Shown here one piece after another: positions 21,620-31,996 of a stretch of 58,000 bases of DNA. The notes beneath the pieces are model-generated. The model was not told the DNA's origin. It saw only the letters and a program-made list of their open reading frames with translations, and made no database searches. Position 1 is the stretch's first letter, and each line of letters begins with the position of its first letter. Source of the DNA: Diphasiastrum complanatum (lineage: Eukaryota; Streptophyta; Lycopodiopsida; Lycopodiales; Lycopodiaceae); the NCBI GenBank assembly GCA_029204225.1, contig CM055113.1:26157462-26215461 (forward strand), written 5' to 3'. The position numbers and the translations under genes are program-made.

Positions 21620-22512
21620 CTATGCATGCTTCATAAAACTACAAATAACATCTTTGAGCTCCTTCAAAACATCCAGTCTAGCCTGTTCAAATTCTCTTGC
21701 TACTTTTTCCTTCTCAATTTCATGTTTGGCCAAGTTGACTATTGCATCTTCGATATTCTCCAAGGAGCGTTTGTCCCTCATTTTTTCATTTGCTATTTTG
21801 CTCTTGTCCACCGGCCTCTCTATGCCCACAGGTTCATCACTTGGTTTCCCTGATGGAAGACCCTCATTATTGGTTTCCATTTCGACTTCTTCCTCCACAT
21901 CAATAGAACTAACATGTGCATGGCACACGACATGTGCTCTGTTGTGCATATATTGATCAATAATGTCGAAGTGCTTACATTTTGTGGATCTTTCGTTTCC
22001 GGAAATACTATTAGCCAATTTGTCTTCCTTGTATTCTTTGTACATCGTCTTCCATTTTTTTCGACAAGCTTCAACACCTTTATCAAAGTCGGGGCAAGTT
22101 GAGCAAAGTTGTACGAACAATTTGTGCCAAACATCAGTGCCTTGTTTTGGTGGCTTCAGAAACTCTTCTTGCATTTGTCCCCGAACGTGAATGAGATTCA
22201 CAACCCAGTGCTCCATCCACCTTTTCCCCTTCGACCTACTGGATACATGAGCAATGTCTTCAGAGGAAATCACCCTTCCCCTTTTCATGTTTGATTGTGT
22301 TTCTGCTTGTGGCTCATTGCCCTGTTGCGAATTAAAATCTATATGTAGCCCTGGAAAAGTTCTTTTGGCCACAGTTCGTCGTAATGCCAAGTTTTGCAAT
22401 TGTGTGGATTGTGTGGATGGAAGGTATTCCGAGTCATCCAAATTATGTTGGCTCCATCTTGTTGCTCACTACAATCGTCAAAAGGCCTATACAGAACAAA
22501 TCTAGATGCCAT
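21620..22512 (-). CDS. Myb/SANT-like (trihelix) protein of a Harbinger element
   Basis: The frame 22441-21620 encodes about 273 residues. A Myb/SANT-like DNA-binding domain spans residues 70-165, with spaced tryptophans at 75, 79, 105 and 130 (KRWMEHWVV, TDVWHKLF, CRKKWKTMYKEY). A charged coiled-coil tail (about 225-273, SLENIEDAIVNLAKHEIEKEK) follows. In PIF/Harbinger transposons such a protein is the second gene; it carries the transposase to the nucleus and the transposon ends. The frame has no ATG at 22441 (TTG). An ATG at 22512 opens MASRFVLYRPFDDCSEQQDG in a frame one base off, just after a TTTGTAG acceptor-like site. So the true start may be at 22512 with a one-base frameshift or small intron near 22435-22445. 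The next gene downstream on the same strand is the transposase. Confidence 0.75.
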
Positions 22513-23269
22513 GTCCAACAAGTAGTCGTGTGAACCTACAAATGTCAACATCCATATTGTAAACATTGGGTATCAAGCACTCTTGAGCAAATACGGACAT
22601 AAGCTGTTGCTAATTAATGGTAGATTGTTTACAAATTTGTAACCCTGAACATCCACAATATTAAAAACCAAGACATGAAGTCCACCCAAGCAATAATTGT
22701 TTCTCAGCACATACATGCATGTAAGTCATGACAACATAAACTTTGACGCACACAACATAAATGTCAGGATGAGGGCAAGGGCATTGAAATTCTGAAAAGT
22801 TTGAGGGCTGAGATTTCTGACAGTGCCTTCCCAGTTGTCGAGGGCATCACACTTGTGAAGCTCTCTTACAGAATGTCTCTGGCAAAGGATGTTAATTATA
22901 ACCCCAAGCTTATAGAATCAACAAACAACATTACATCAGCAATGGTTGTGTCTGCCTTATTTAGTTTATTTTAAAGCAGCAGCTCATTTTGGCGGGTCTC
23001 CTCTGGCAGCTACAGTCCTCCTTTCTAAGTTTAAATCTAGTCTTTCAATTCCACTGCCAAACTTAGCTGCCTTCTTTCTTGTCTGTCTCTTTGTCTATGT
23101 GTGTGTTTCTCCCAATCTCTACCGTGCTTGCACACACAGACAACAAAAAAGAGCTGCAGAAGTAGTGTGCAGTGGCTGGGGAGGTAGTAGCAAGTAGCAA
23201 GAGGTGATTGCTACAGTCACAAGAGGTAGTAGCTTGTAGCAAGGGATGGTTGCACTTGCTAGCTTCGAT
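22513..23269. other. spacer between Myb-like gene and right arm
   Basis: About 750 bp of non-coding sequence upstream of the Myb-like gene. It ends in short direct repeats (agtagcaagtagcaagaggt and the like, about 23180-23250). The promoter of the minus-strand genes should lie here, but no clear TATA element stands out. Confidence 0.45.
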
Positions 23270-24636
23270 CCATAGATGGTAGGAGAAGCATAAGTTTCAG
23301 AGTACTAGCAGCTAGCAGCTCAAGGCCCATCCTTGGACTGTTGCAGAACGAGACACTACCCAGTGATGTCCAGCATGGAAGCTGAACCTTTATGGAGCTC
23401 GCTTAACATGATGCCACAGTGCAAGTGTAAACTTGCATTGTCCCAAGCTCCAACAATCCAGGGTTTTTTTGTCCTCCAATATCTGGTTGAAATTGCCTAC
23501 TTTGTAGTTATTTCATTTTCCTTCTAGAAATTACAAATCATATTTGTGCACTGTCAACAGAGGAACATGGATAAACAAAGTTGTTGGTCATCAAGTGTGC
23601 CAATGGTGTTTAATAGCAGAGAACCAGAGAAAAAAAAACAAGTAATTCAAGACTCTGACAAAGTAGAGAAGAGACAAGAAATAGTAATTGAGCTCAAGAC
23701 ACCCACAGTACACGGATTCTCAACAAATCCAAAAGATGAGTGACATCAAATGGAGTTAAACCAGCTTAGGAGAATGCCATCATTGTTTGAAGTGAACAAC
23801 AACTGCACGAGGGCGGCCAACTGTGTGTTGGAAAACTCTGCGCTGGAAATACTCACAGCCATTCTCAATCCATGAAGCACTGGGATTGGAACCATTCCCA
23901 ATCCAAGAGTGTTGGAGTTGTAGAGGCAAGGACAACAAAAAAACATGATTTGAAAAAGAGAATCAAGGATAGCTGTTGCCGCTGTTATTGGAGAAGATGA
24001 TGATTCAATCGGCCAAGACGATGGAGAAGCAGCACCACGAGGGAACAAAGCAACCAACGATGTGCACAAAAAGCTTTTGGAAGTGGATGCGGGAATGCAT
24101 TCTAAACTAGCGATTGCAGGAAGGCTAATCATTGAGCAGTTGCAGAATAGGCCCTGGGCCTCCCGTTTTGGGCCTGCATATGCCCCTGGTATCTCCCAGG
24201 GCCTAAGATATCCCAAGGTCGCAGCCACGTCAGCTGCCACATGGGGGCAACTATAAACCCATGTGAAATAGTCTCAGGCCCTTTGGAATGTCTCGGCCAA
24301 CCAGAATGCTAGAATAGAGGTGAAGGGACTTACCCCCCATCCCATGTGAAACCACCCTTAGACGTCTGCAAGAGACTACCCTTGCTCTTAACGCTGAAAA
24401 AATAGTCGCAAATGCAAATTCATTCACGTAATGCCTTGTGCTCAGGTGTCCAAGAGCATAATGTCCATCCAATTTTCTCTTTCTTAGGAATCTATCATTC
24501 TCTCTCCTCTCTCCGATGGAATTCAGTTTCTCTCTCCTCTCTCCGGTGGAATGCACGTTCTCTCTCCTCTCTCCGGTGGAATGCACGTTCTCTCTCCGGT
24601 GGAATGCACGCTCTCTCTCCTCTCTCCGGTGGAATG
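23270..24636. repeat. right 1.3-kb inverted arm
   Basis: Reverse-complement partner of 1803-3124. It starts at ccatagatggtagg and ends in four to five units of the 30-bp ggtggaatgcacg/ctctctcc tandem repeat. The high identity over 1.3 kb points to a recent shared origin or to gene conversion between the arms. Confidence 0.85.
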
Positions 24637-24780
24637 TGCATGTGCTATGTGGCAGCCCATCATTCGTTGTCCACATGCACATTCCACCACAAACGTAAAA
24701 AAATTTGCGAAAAAAAATTGGCAAAAAACCGAAAAAAAAAAAAAACTGGTCCATGCGTACGGCCGTACGGCCAAAAAACG

Positions 24781-24815
<35 letters not shown>

Positions 24816-24896
24816 CGCACAATGGCATTACTTAGGGGAAGGCCCGAAAGCCTGCCCTCGGGCTCCCGCCCTCGGGCAAGGGCCCTCGGGCAAGGG
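24637..24896. repeat. low-complexity DNA outside the right arm
   Basis: A-rich tracts (including about 31 A at 24782-24812) surround a palindromic double unit gtacggccgtacggcc (about 24758-24773). GC-rich tandem repeats of ccctcgggcaaggg follow (about 24850-24900). No gene is supported here. Long open frames crossing it are poly-Lys or poly-Phe artefacts. Confidence 0.8.
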
Positions 24897-24901
24897 CCCT
24901 C

Positions 24902-26118
24902 TGTAGCGCAGGCATCCCAAAGGGAGCCGGGAACCACGACTTAGCTTCCCAGCCTTCAACTCTTGCCATCCAAACCCGCTTGACATACAAGCAGCCAACT
25001 CGCCAACAACGATCAGACTTAACGAACTTGAAGTTCCGAAAACCAACATTGAGATCCAACCTGGCGCCATGCCAGATCGGGGGTCCCGATGTGCGTGACT
25101 TCCCTCCAAGCAAGCCGCCCGACATACATCAAACTTAACCAACTCGAAGCTTCGTTACAAACGAGTAACATCCATTCCAAGCAAGCGGTCTGACTAACAT
25201 CAGACTTAACCAACTGAAAGCTTCGTCACGAGCGTTTGAAGCCAACCTGGCGCCACGCCAGACTGGACAGCCATAAACAAGTAACTTCTGCCTAAGCAAG
25301 CCATCCAACTCAGCCGACAGGTTAGAGCCCGTTTCCCAAGAGCTTAACCCATTCATGTTCATGCAAGGAACACTCAGAACCACAAGCCGCGACAGATATG
25401 GAAACAACCAGTTCCTAGACCAAATGGTCCCGACAGCATACTGCTGGCGCCATGGACCGAATGGTCCCGACGGCATACCGCTGGCGTCCCGGGATACGAC
25501 CCTCAGCTATGTGCCAAGTTAAAATTTTTGAAAGCGGCCTTACAACTGGCGCTTTTACCGAACACTGAAACCCAGAAGGTAATCAGAGTCAGTTTGAGAA
25601 AAATCCCACTTTATTGATAAATCTGAGAAGGTTACATTTCAAGTGTGTGACCGACCGTAGTCTCCGGGGCGCTAGCATGCCAAGGCGATAGCCATGAAAA
25701 CATTCTAGCAAGGGAGGCTGAGCCTTGGTTGGAGCTCGCCCTGAGTCGCAACCCGCACTCCCCTATAGTATTGGTGTGATTCGGCACCCCCCCTCATACC
25801 AAGCACTCTACCCAAGCTGGTAAAGCACGTTTTTCTCTCTCTAGGATTTTCTCTTTCTAGAAAGTCATTTTCTCTCTCTAGATTTTATTGATCCCCAAGC
25901 TTCTTTAATCATGCCTAGATCGTGTGAGGTGATTGCACATAGATCTGAGCTCTCTTGACTTCGCTAAAACCAATCAAAGATTTTCAGCCATAGGAACTTG
26001 GCGCCGGCTAGATTCTGGTCACAGTGGCGCCGGGAGCGGCGCCGACGCCGTTGACGCCGGGGACATAGCTGGCGCCGATGACGCCGGAAGTAAAGCTTGT
26101 AAAGGTAGCTTTACAACA
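24902..26118 (-). repeat. solo LTR of the LARD-like family
   Basis: A single 1217-bp LTR (TGTAGCGCAGG to CTTTACAACA) is flanked by a perfect 5-bp duplication ccctc (24897-24901 and 26119-26123), with no internal sequence on either side. That is the signature of LTR-LTR recombination that removed one LTR and the internal region. Confidence 0.93.
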
Positions 26119-26199
26119 CCCTCCCAGCAAGGAAGGTCCTGAGGCATATTTCTTTATGGGAGTTTCAACACGCCCCCTATAATAATGCTTCTTGGTTTC

Positions 26200-27445
26200 T
26201 GTAGCGCAGGCATCCCAAAGGGAGCCGGGAACCACGACTTAGCTTCCCAGCCTTCAACTCTTGCCATCCGAACCCACTTGACATACAAGCAGTCAACTCG
26301 CCAACAACGATCAGACTTAACCAGCTTGAAGTTCCGAAAACCAACATTGAGATCCAACCTAGAGCCATGCCAGATCGGGGGTCCCGACGTGGGTGACTTC
26401 CCTCCAAGCGAGCCGCCCGACATACATCAAACTTAACCAACTCGAAGCTTCGTTACAAACGAGTAACATCCGTTCCAAGCAAGCGGTCTGACTTACATCA
26501 GACTTAACCAACTGAAAGCTTCGTCACGAGCGCTGGAAGCCAACCTGGCGCCACGCCAGACTGGACAGCCATAAACAGGTAACATCCACCCAAGCAAGTC
26601 ATCCAACTCAGCCGACAGGTTAGAGCCCGTTCCCCAAGAGCTTAACCCATTCACGTTCATGCAAGGAACACTCAGAACCACAAGCCGCGACAGATATGGA
26701 AACAACCAGTTCTTGGACCAAATGGTCCCGACAGCATACCGCTGGCGCCACGGACCGAATGGTCCCGACGGCATACCGCTGGCGTCCCGGGATACGACCC
26801 TCAGCTATGTGCCAAGTTAAAAATTTTGAAAGCGGCCTTACAACTGGCGCTTTTACCGAACACTGAAACCCAGAAGGTAATCAGAGTCAGTTTGAGGAAA
26901 ATCCCACTTTATTGATAAATCTGAGAAGGTTACATTTCAAGTGTGTGACCGACCCTAGTCTCCGGGGCGCTAGCATGCCAAGGCGAGAGCCATGACAACA
27001 TTCCAGCAAGGGAGGCTGAGACTTGGTTGGAGCTCGCCCTGAGTCGCAACCCGCACTCCCCTATAGTATTGGTGTGATTCGGCACCCCCCCTCATACCAA
27101 GCACTCTACCCAAGCTGGTAAAGCACGTTTTTTCTCTCTCTAGGATTTTCTCTTTCTAGAAAGTCATTTTCTCTCTCTAGATTTTATTGATCCCCAGGCT
27201 TCCTTTAATCATGCCTAGATCGTGTGAGGTGATTGCACATCGATCTGAGCTCTCTGGACTTCGCTAGAACCGATCAAAGATTTTCAGCCATAGGAACTTG
27301 GCGCCGGCTGGATTCTGGTCACAGTGGCGCCGGGAGCGGCGTCGGCGCCGTTGGCGCCGGGAGCAGCAGTGGCGCTGCTGGCGCCGGGGACATTGCTGGC
27401 GCCGATGGCGCCGCAGGTAAAGCTTGTAAAGGTAGCTTTACAACA
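26200..27445 (-). repeat. LARD-like LTR, 3' in element orientation
   Basis: 1246 bp. Its GGCGCC-rich block (about 27299-27415) is longer than in the 1200-bp copies, with added units of nine to twelve bases, which explains the length difference. Confidence 0.92.
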
Positions 27446-27460
27446 TCCACCCCACCTTTA
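27446..27460 (-). promoter_or_regulatory. polypurine-like tract of LARD-like element
   Basis: On the minus strand the sequence next to the 3' LTR is TAAAGGTGGGGTGGA. It is purine-rich and placed where plus-strand synthesis should be primed. It is conserved beside every LTR of the family that retains internal sequence. Confidence 0.6.
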
Positions 27461-30408
27461 TAAAATCTGATGTCCTCATCAGATGTCAGATTAAAGTAAA
27501 GGTGTCTCCCAATTAAAATGACTATACATTTAAGCTACTAGGCACAGTACTCAATTTACTGGCCACTTTTTATTAACATTGAAACTGGCACACCACAAGT
27601 CGGAGGCTCAGCTCTTTGTACTGAAAAATTACATAACTTGAAAATATATCTTTGTTTGGGAAAAGCATAGATTTGATATCGCTTTCGTAAAACCCGAGAA
27701 CCTTATTAACTGGTGACAGAGGCCTTTCTTTGAAATGTTCGCCCCTGTCGCTTTTGACTTTCGACTTTGGAACTCCTTTGAGCTCCTGATTTGTCCTTGA
27801 TGCACTTTGTGTTGAGCTCCCTGAGCTCCAGGTTTGTTCAGTTCCGCACAGGTATCAAGGCTCCCTGAGCCGAAGGATTTATCGTTTGATTGCCCACTTT
27901 ATGGTCCACTCCGTGCCTTGTTGCTTCTGCACCTTGATTTCTCTCCTTGTCCAAGCCTGATCTTGATACTTTTCCATCTTGGCTCTTTAAGGTAGGCAAA
28001 GATTGAGTACTCCGCAATGCACCTCTCACTTAGCTTGAAGTAGCTCTTTGAATCAGCCCAAATGTAACCATTGACCTCGTGGAAAGCCAAAGGGTCGCAC
28101 CAGTTTGATCCGCATCCGAACTATCTCTTCGCGTTTGTTTGAAGCACCATGTCCGTCGCGCAAAACTTGACTTTCACAATTCCATCACTGGTTAGTTGTC
28201 TCACAGTCAAAACAAGAAGTGTACATCGAGCTTGGCTTCAAGTAGCTCTCTTTGAATCAGAAACATGCACCCAGAGTTTGCACTAATCCGATCTCAACGC
28301 GAACTGTCCCTTAGCGTCCGTTCGAAATACCAAGTCTCTCATGCAAGACTCAACTTTCACAGTTCCTTCATTGATCAGCTGCCTTACACGTAACACAAGC
28401 CAGCGTACTCATATGTTTCCTCATCATTGCTGGTCCAGAGAAAGCCTATAACAAACTTTCCTTTCCACAACAAAAACTTGTCAACTTATTAGATCCAAAG
28501 TTCGCCAGTCTCCTCGTGTGAGTATGGCTAGGTCACCTTGAATTTGCACCCATTTTGATCAACTTTAATTCAAAATTTGCCCCAACAGAGAGGTGTGTGT
28601 GATAGTTCCCCTCCACTTAATAAATTAGCTGATCGGACTTTAGAGTAGAGTTCTTCGGACAAAAAGCCTTTCCAACACTTTGCTTCCCATCGGCTAGGAT
28701 TATGGCTCGATCCAACTTGTTGCCAATCTCTGAAGAGGATCCTAGTCTTTTCCCCTTTGAGGAAAAACCCAACTGATACTGGATATCACCCATGCTCAGT
28801 GAGTTTCAGTTCCGAAGGTGGCCGTCCCAAAATGAAGACCAACTGCTATAGAAGATCTCCCCTGAAATTGCCCTTTCCAACTTTTGACTTCCTGCTTGCG
28901 TCTGGTGGGCGTTGTCGCAAATGAAACTAACCCAAGAAACAGGCTAGTCATCCATCCTTTGCAAACATTGAGTCATTTCGTTGTCGTTCACGTGCGAGTA
29001 CTTGAACTGCAAATCCGCCGCACAGATTCTGGATATCGCCCATGCTCAGTGAGTTTCAGTTCCGAAGGTGGCCGTCCCAAAATGAAGACCAACTGCTCCA
29101 TAGAAGATCTCCCCTGAAATGGCCCTTTCCAACTTTTTGACTTCCTGCTTGCGTCTGGTGGGCGTTGTCGCAAATGAAACTAACCCAAGAAACAGGCTAG
29201 CCATCCATCCTTTGCAAACATTGAGTCGTTTCGTTGTCGTTCACGTGTGAGTACTTGAACTTCAAATCCGCCCCACAGATTCTGTAGTCCTCTTTGTTTG
29301 ATGGTATCAGCCTTCAAAAGAAAAGGTTCCTTCTCGAGCCATCAGCTCCTTGTATCACAAGCAATTATGCAAACCAGGCGAAGCACGAGTACTAAGACTC
29401 ACCACGAATACGTACAAGTAAGACACTCAGGCAGGTTTACTAACAAGTAACAAAGGCAAGGTCCCCCTTTGAGATGGTCCTGCCAACGGACCTTTGCCTG
29501 GTCGCGCCCATACAAATCGATCACAGAATCAGCCCACATAGGACACCCCTCCAACTATCCGTGCTTTCACCATTAAGCAGCACATTGCCTCAGTCACGCC
29601 CCACCACTTTTTGGTCGATAGCCCTTATAGCTAAACGATCGGCAGCTATCCTTGAATATACCACCCCCGTGGACGCACCCGTGCTTTCACCGTTAGGCAG
29701 CACATTGCCTCAGTAACGCCCCCACCAAATTTAGTCGATAGCCCTTATAGCTAAACGATCGGCAGCGTACCCCCCAATCGTGGACGCACCCGTGCTTTCA
29801 CCGTTAGGCAGCACATTGCCTCAGTAACGCCCCCACAAAATTTGGTCGATAGCCCTTATAGCTAAACAAATGGCAGCTATCCTTGAATATACCACCCCCA
29901 TGGACGCACCCGTGCTTTCACCGTTAGGCAGCACATTGCCTCAGTAACGCCCCCACCAAATTTAGTCGATAGCCCTTATAGCTAAACGATCGGCAGCATG
30001 CCACCCAAATCGTGGACGCACCCGTGCTTTCACCGTTAGGCAGCACATTGCCTCAGTAACGCCCCCACCAAATTTGGTCGATAGCCCTTATAGCTAAACG
30101 AACGGTGGTCATCGTGAATATGTCACCCCGCACCCCACAAGGCCCAGACCGTGCTTACACCATCCTAATGGCAGCACATTGCCTCATCTGTCCTACGTGC
30201 AGACGGCGCCAGGCCCGAACCGCGGAAACTGACCGTGCTTACACCTCAAGGGCAGCACTTTGACTCATCAAGCCCCCGTCCTGCCAACCACCCCGACCGT
30301 GGACGCACCCGTGCTTACACTGTGGGCAGCACCTTGCACAACAGTTGTCTTGATGAACACCAAACCGTGGCCATTTCCGTGAGATTCGCATAGCTGACCG
30401 GCCAGTCG
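27461..30408 (-). repeat. LARD-like internal region, non-coding
   Basis: No zinc knuckle, protease, integrase or RT motif was found in any frame. The region contains a tandem duplication of about 250 bp (28770-29020 and 29025-29270). Nearer the primer binding site it has an array of about 115-bp units. It shares most of its sequence with 9839-12027, so the family is defined by conserved non-coding DNA. Confidence 0.85.
29555..30330 (-). repeat. 115-bp tandem repeat array in the element leader
   Basis: Five good units and about three degenerate ones begin near 29560, 29681, 29790, 29909 and 30023. Each has ccgtgctttcacc, a small inverted repeat aggca-gcacat-tgcct, and tcgatagcccttatagctaaa. 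The related element at 9839-12027 has only one full unit (about 11550-11640). On the RNA, the array would lie shortly downstream of the primer binding site. Confidence 0.85.
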
Positions 30409-30420
30409 GCTCTGATACCA
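30409..30420 (-). promoter_or_regulatory. primer binding site of LARD-like element
   Basis: TGGTATCAGAGC on the minus strand, two bases from the LTR edge. Confidence 0.9.
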
Positions 30421-30422
30421 CA

Positions 30423-31668
30423 TGTAGCGCAGGCATCCCAAAGGGAGCCGGGAACCACGACTTAGCTTCCCAGCCTTCAACTCTTGCCATCCGAACCCAC
30501 TTGACATACAAGCAGTCAACTCGCCAACAACGATCAGACTTAACCAGCTTGAAGTTCCGAAAACCAACATTGAGATCCAACCTAGAGCCATGCCAGATCG
30601 GGGGTCCCGACGTGGGTGACTTCCCTCCAAGCAAGCCGCCCGACATACATCAAACTTAACCAACTCGAAGCTTCGTTACAAACGAGTAACATCCGTTCCA
30701 AGCAAGCGGTCTGACTTACATCAGACTTAACCAATTGAAAGCTTCGTCACGAGCGCTGGAAGCCAACCTGGCGCCACGCCAGACTGGACAGCCATAAACA
30801 GGTAACATCCACCCAAGCAAGCCATCCAACTCAGCCGACAGGTTAGAGCCCGTTCCCCAAGAGCTTAACCCATTCACGTTCATGCAAGGAACACTCAGAA
30901 CCACAAGCCGCGACAGATATGGAAACAACCAGTTCTTGGACCAAATGGTCCCGACAGCATACCGCTGGCGCCACGGACCGAATGGTCCCGACGGCATACC
31001 GCTGGCGTCCCGGGATACGACCCTCAGCTATGTGCCAAGTTAAAAATTTTGAAAGCGGCCTTACAACTGGCGCTTTTACCGAACACTGAAACCCAGAAGG
31101 TAATCAGAGTCAGTTTGAGGAAAATCCCACTTTATTGATAAATTTGAGAAGGTTACATTTCAAGTGTGTGACCGACCCTAGTCTCCGGGGCGCTAGCATG
31201 CCAAGGCGAGAGCCATGACAACATTCCAGCAAGGGAGGCTGAGACTTGGTTGGAGCTCGCCCTGAGTCGCAACCCGCACTCCCCTATAGTATTGGTGTGA
31301 TTCGGCACCCCCCCTCATACCAAGCACTCTATCCAAGCTGGTAAAGCACGTTTTTTCTCTCTCTAGGATTTTCTCTTTCTAGAAAGTCATTTTCTCTCTC
31401 TAGATTTTATTGATCCCCAGGCTTCCTTTAATCATGCCTAGATCGTGTGAGGTGATTGCACATCGATCTGAGCTCTCTGGACTTCGCTAGAACCGATCAA
31501 AGATTTTCAGCCATAGGAACTTGGCGCCGGCTGGATTCTGGTCACAGTGGCGCCGGGAGCGACGCCGGCGCCATTGGCGCCGGGAGCAGCAGTGACGCTG
31601 CTGGCGCCGGGGACATAGCTGGCGCCGATGGCGCCGCAAGTAAAGCTTGTAAAGGTAGCTTTACAACA
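30423..31668 (-). repeat. LARD-like LTR, 5' in element orientation
   Basis: 1246 bp, the same length as its partner at 26200-27445, with about 1% difference. In element orientation this LTR is oriented away from the chitinase-like gene that lies about 330 bp to its right. Confidence 0.92.
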
Positions 31669-31943
31669 GTTTCCAAGGGAGGCTCGAACTTGGGACCAAA
31701 GAAACTTTGGATGCCAAGTTAACCAACTAGGCCAACCCCTTTGGGCCCCCTATAATAATGGATAGACTAAGTCAAGCAACTGACTTAGTTGCTCTATTCC
31801 ACAACATTAGACGCGAATTCCTCTGCCCCTACTATCATTCACAAATTCCCAAGCAGAATTGCACTGCACTGCACTGCTCTGCTCCATCTCATAATTCATA
31901 TCCCCTCGTCGTCTCATCTGTGAGCCCACAATTCGTCAACATA

Positions 31944-31955
31944 CCATATATACAT
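31944..31955 (+). promoter_or_regulatory. putative TATA box of the chitinase-like gene
   Basis: CATATATACATA lies about 45 bp upstream of the ATG at 31997, a usual place for a plant TATA element with a short 5' UTR. Confidence 0.45.
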
Positions 31956-31996
31956 ACAGCACTACTCTAGTAAAGGCTGATTCAGAAATTATTCCG

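Larger units (their letters stand above)
1803..24636 (-). mobile_element. composite PIF/Harbinger-like DNA transposon with 1.3-kb inverted arms, nested insertions
   Basis: Two long inverted arms (1803-3124 and 23270-24636) enclose a Myb/SANT-like gene and a DDE transposase on the minus strand, the two-gene set known for PIF/Harbinger transposons. Later insertions are a LARD-like LTR element (3422-13227) and a copia (14572-20645). Removing them and their duplicated target bases leaves about 7 kb, a reasonable autonomous size. Arms of 1.3 kb are far longer than usual Harbinger TIRs. I could not find a convincing 3-bp TWA target duplication at the arm tips, because the left tip abuts a decayed gypsy and the right tip runs into low-complexity DNA. 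The true ends may therefore lie inside the arms. Assigning both genes and both arms to one element is an inference. Confidence 0.6.
26200..31668 (-). mobile_element. complete LARD-like non-autonomous LTR retrotransposon
   Basis: This 5469-bp element has two 1246-bp LTRs (26200-27445 and 30423-31668), a 2977-bp internal region without coding capacity, a Met-tRNA primer binding site, a purine tract, and a perfect 5-bp duplication gtttc (26195-26199 and 31669-31673). I counted about 11 differences between the LTRs, close to 1%. It must have been copied by the enzymes of another LTR element. The TGGTATCAGAGC priming site is the one used by the copia elements here, so a copia partner is plausible but not shown. 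Confidence 0.93.
26172..31760 (-). mobile_element. tRNA-derived SINE-like sequence interrupted by the LARD-like element
   Basis: A 16-bp direct repeat, gccccctataataatg, occurs at 26172-26187 and 31745-31760. When the LTR element 26200-31668 and one copy of its duplication are removed, 83 bp remain between these repeats. On the minus strand they begin with a tRNA-like GGGGTTGGCCTAGTTGG (pol III A box) and contain AGTTCGAGCC (B box) about 40 bp later. Size, boxes and a long target duplication fit a very short SINE or a retroposed tRNA. No poly(A) tail is seen. Confidence 0.6.

Noticed and set aside
24251-24937. 228-codon minus-strand frame with poly-Phe
   Set aside because: It runs through a poly(A) tract and the 30-bp tandem repeat of the arm. 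The protein is repeat-derived.
29555-30330. CRISPR-like array
   Set aside because: The units are about 115 bp, continuous and without unique spacers, and the DNA is from a plant. It is a tandem repeat inside a retroelement.
30239-30663. Recurrent minus-strand frames of 80-135 codons in the LARD-like LTRs (MSGGLLGGKSP and MVKFDVCRA types)
   Set aside because: They recur only because the LTR recurs, overlap each other in two frames, differ in length between copies, and show no domain.
31674-31744. Functional tRNA gene
   Set aside because: Pol III A and B boxes are recognisable, but I cannot form a full cloverleaf, and 16-bp flanking repeats point to a retroposed SINE-like copy.
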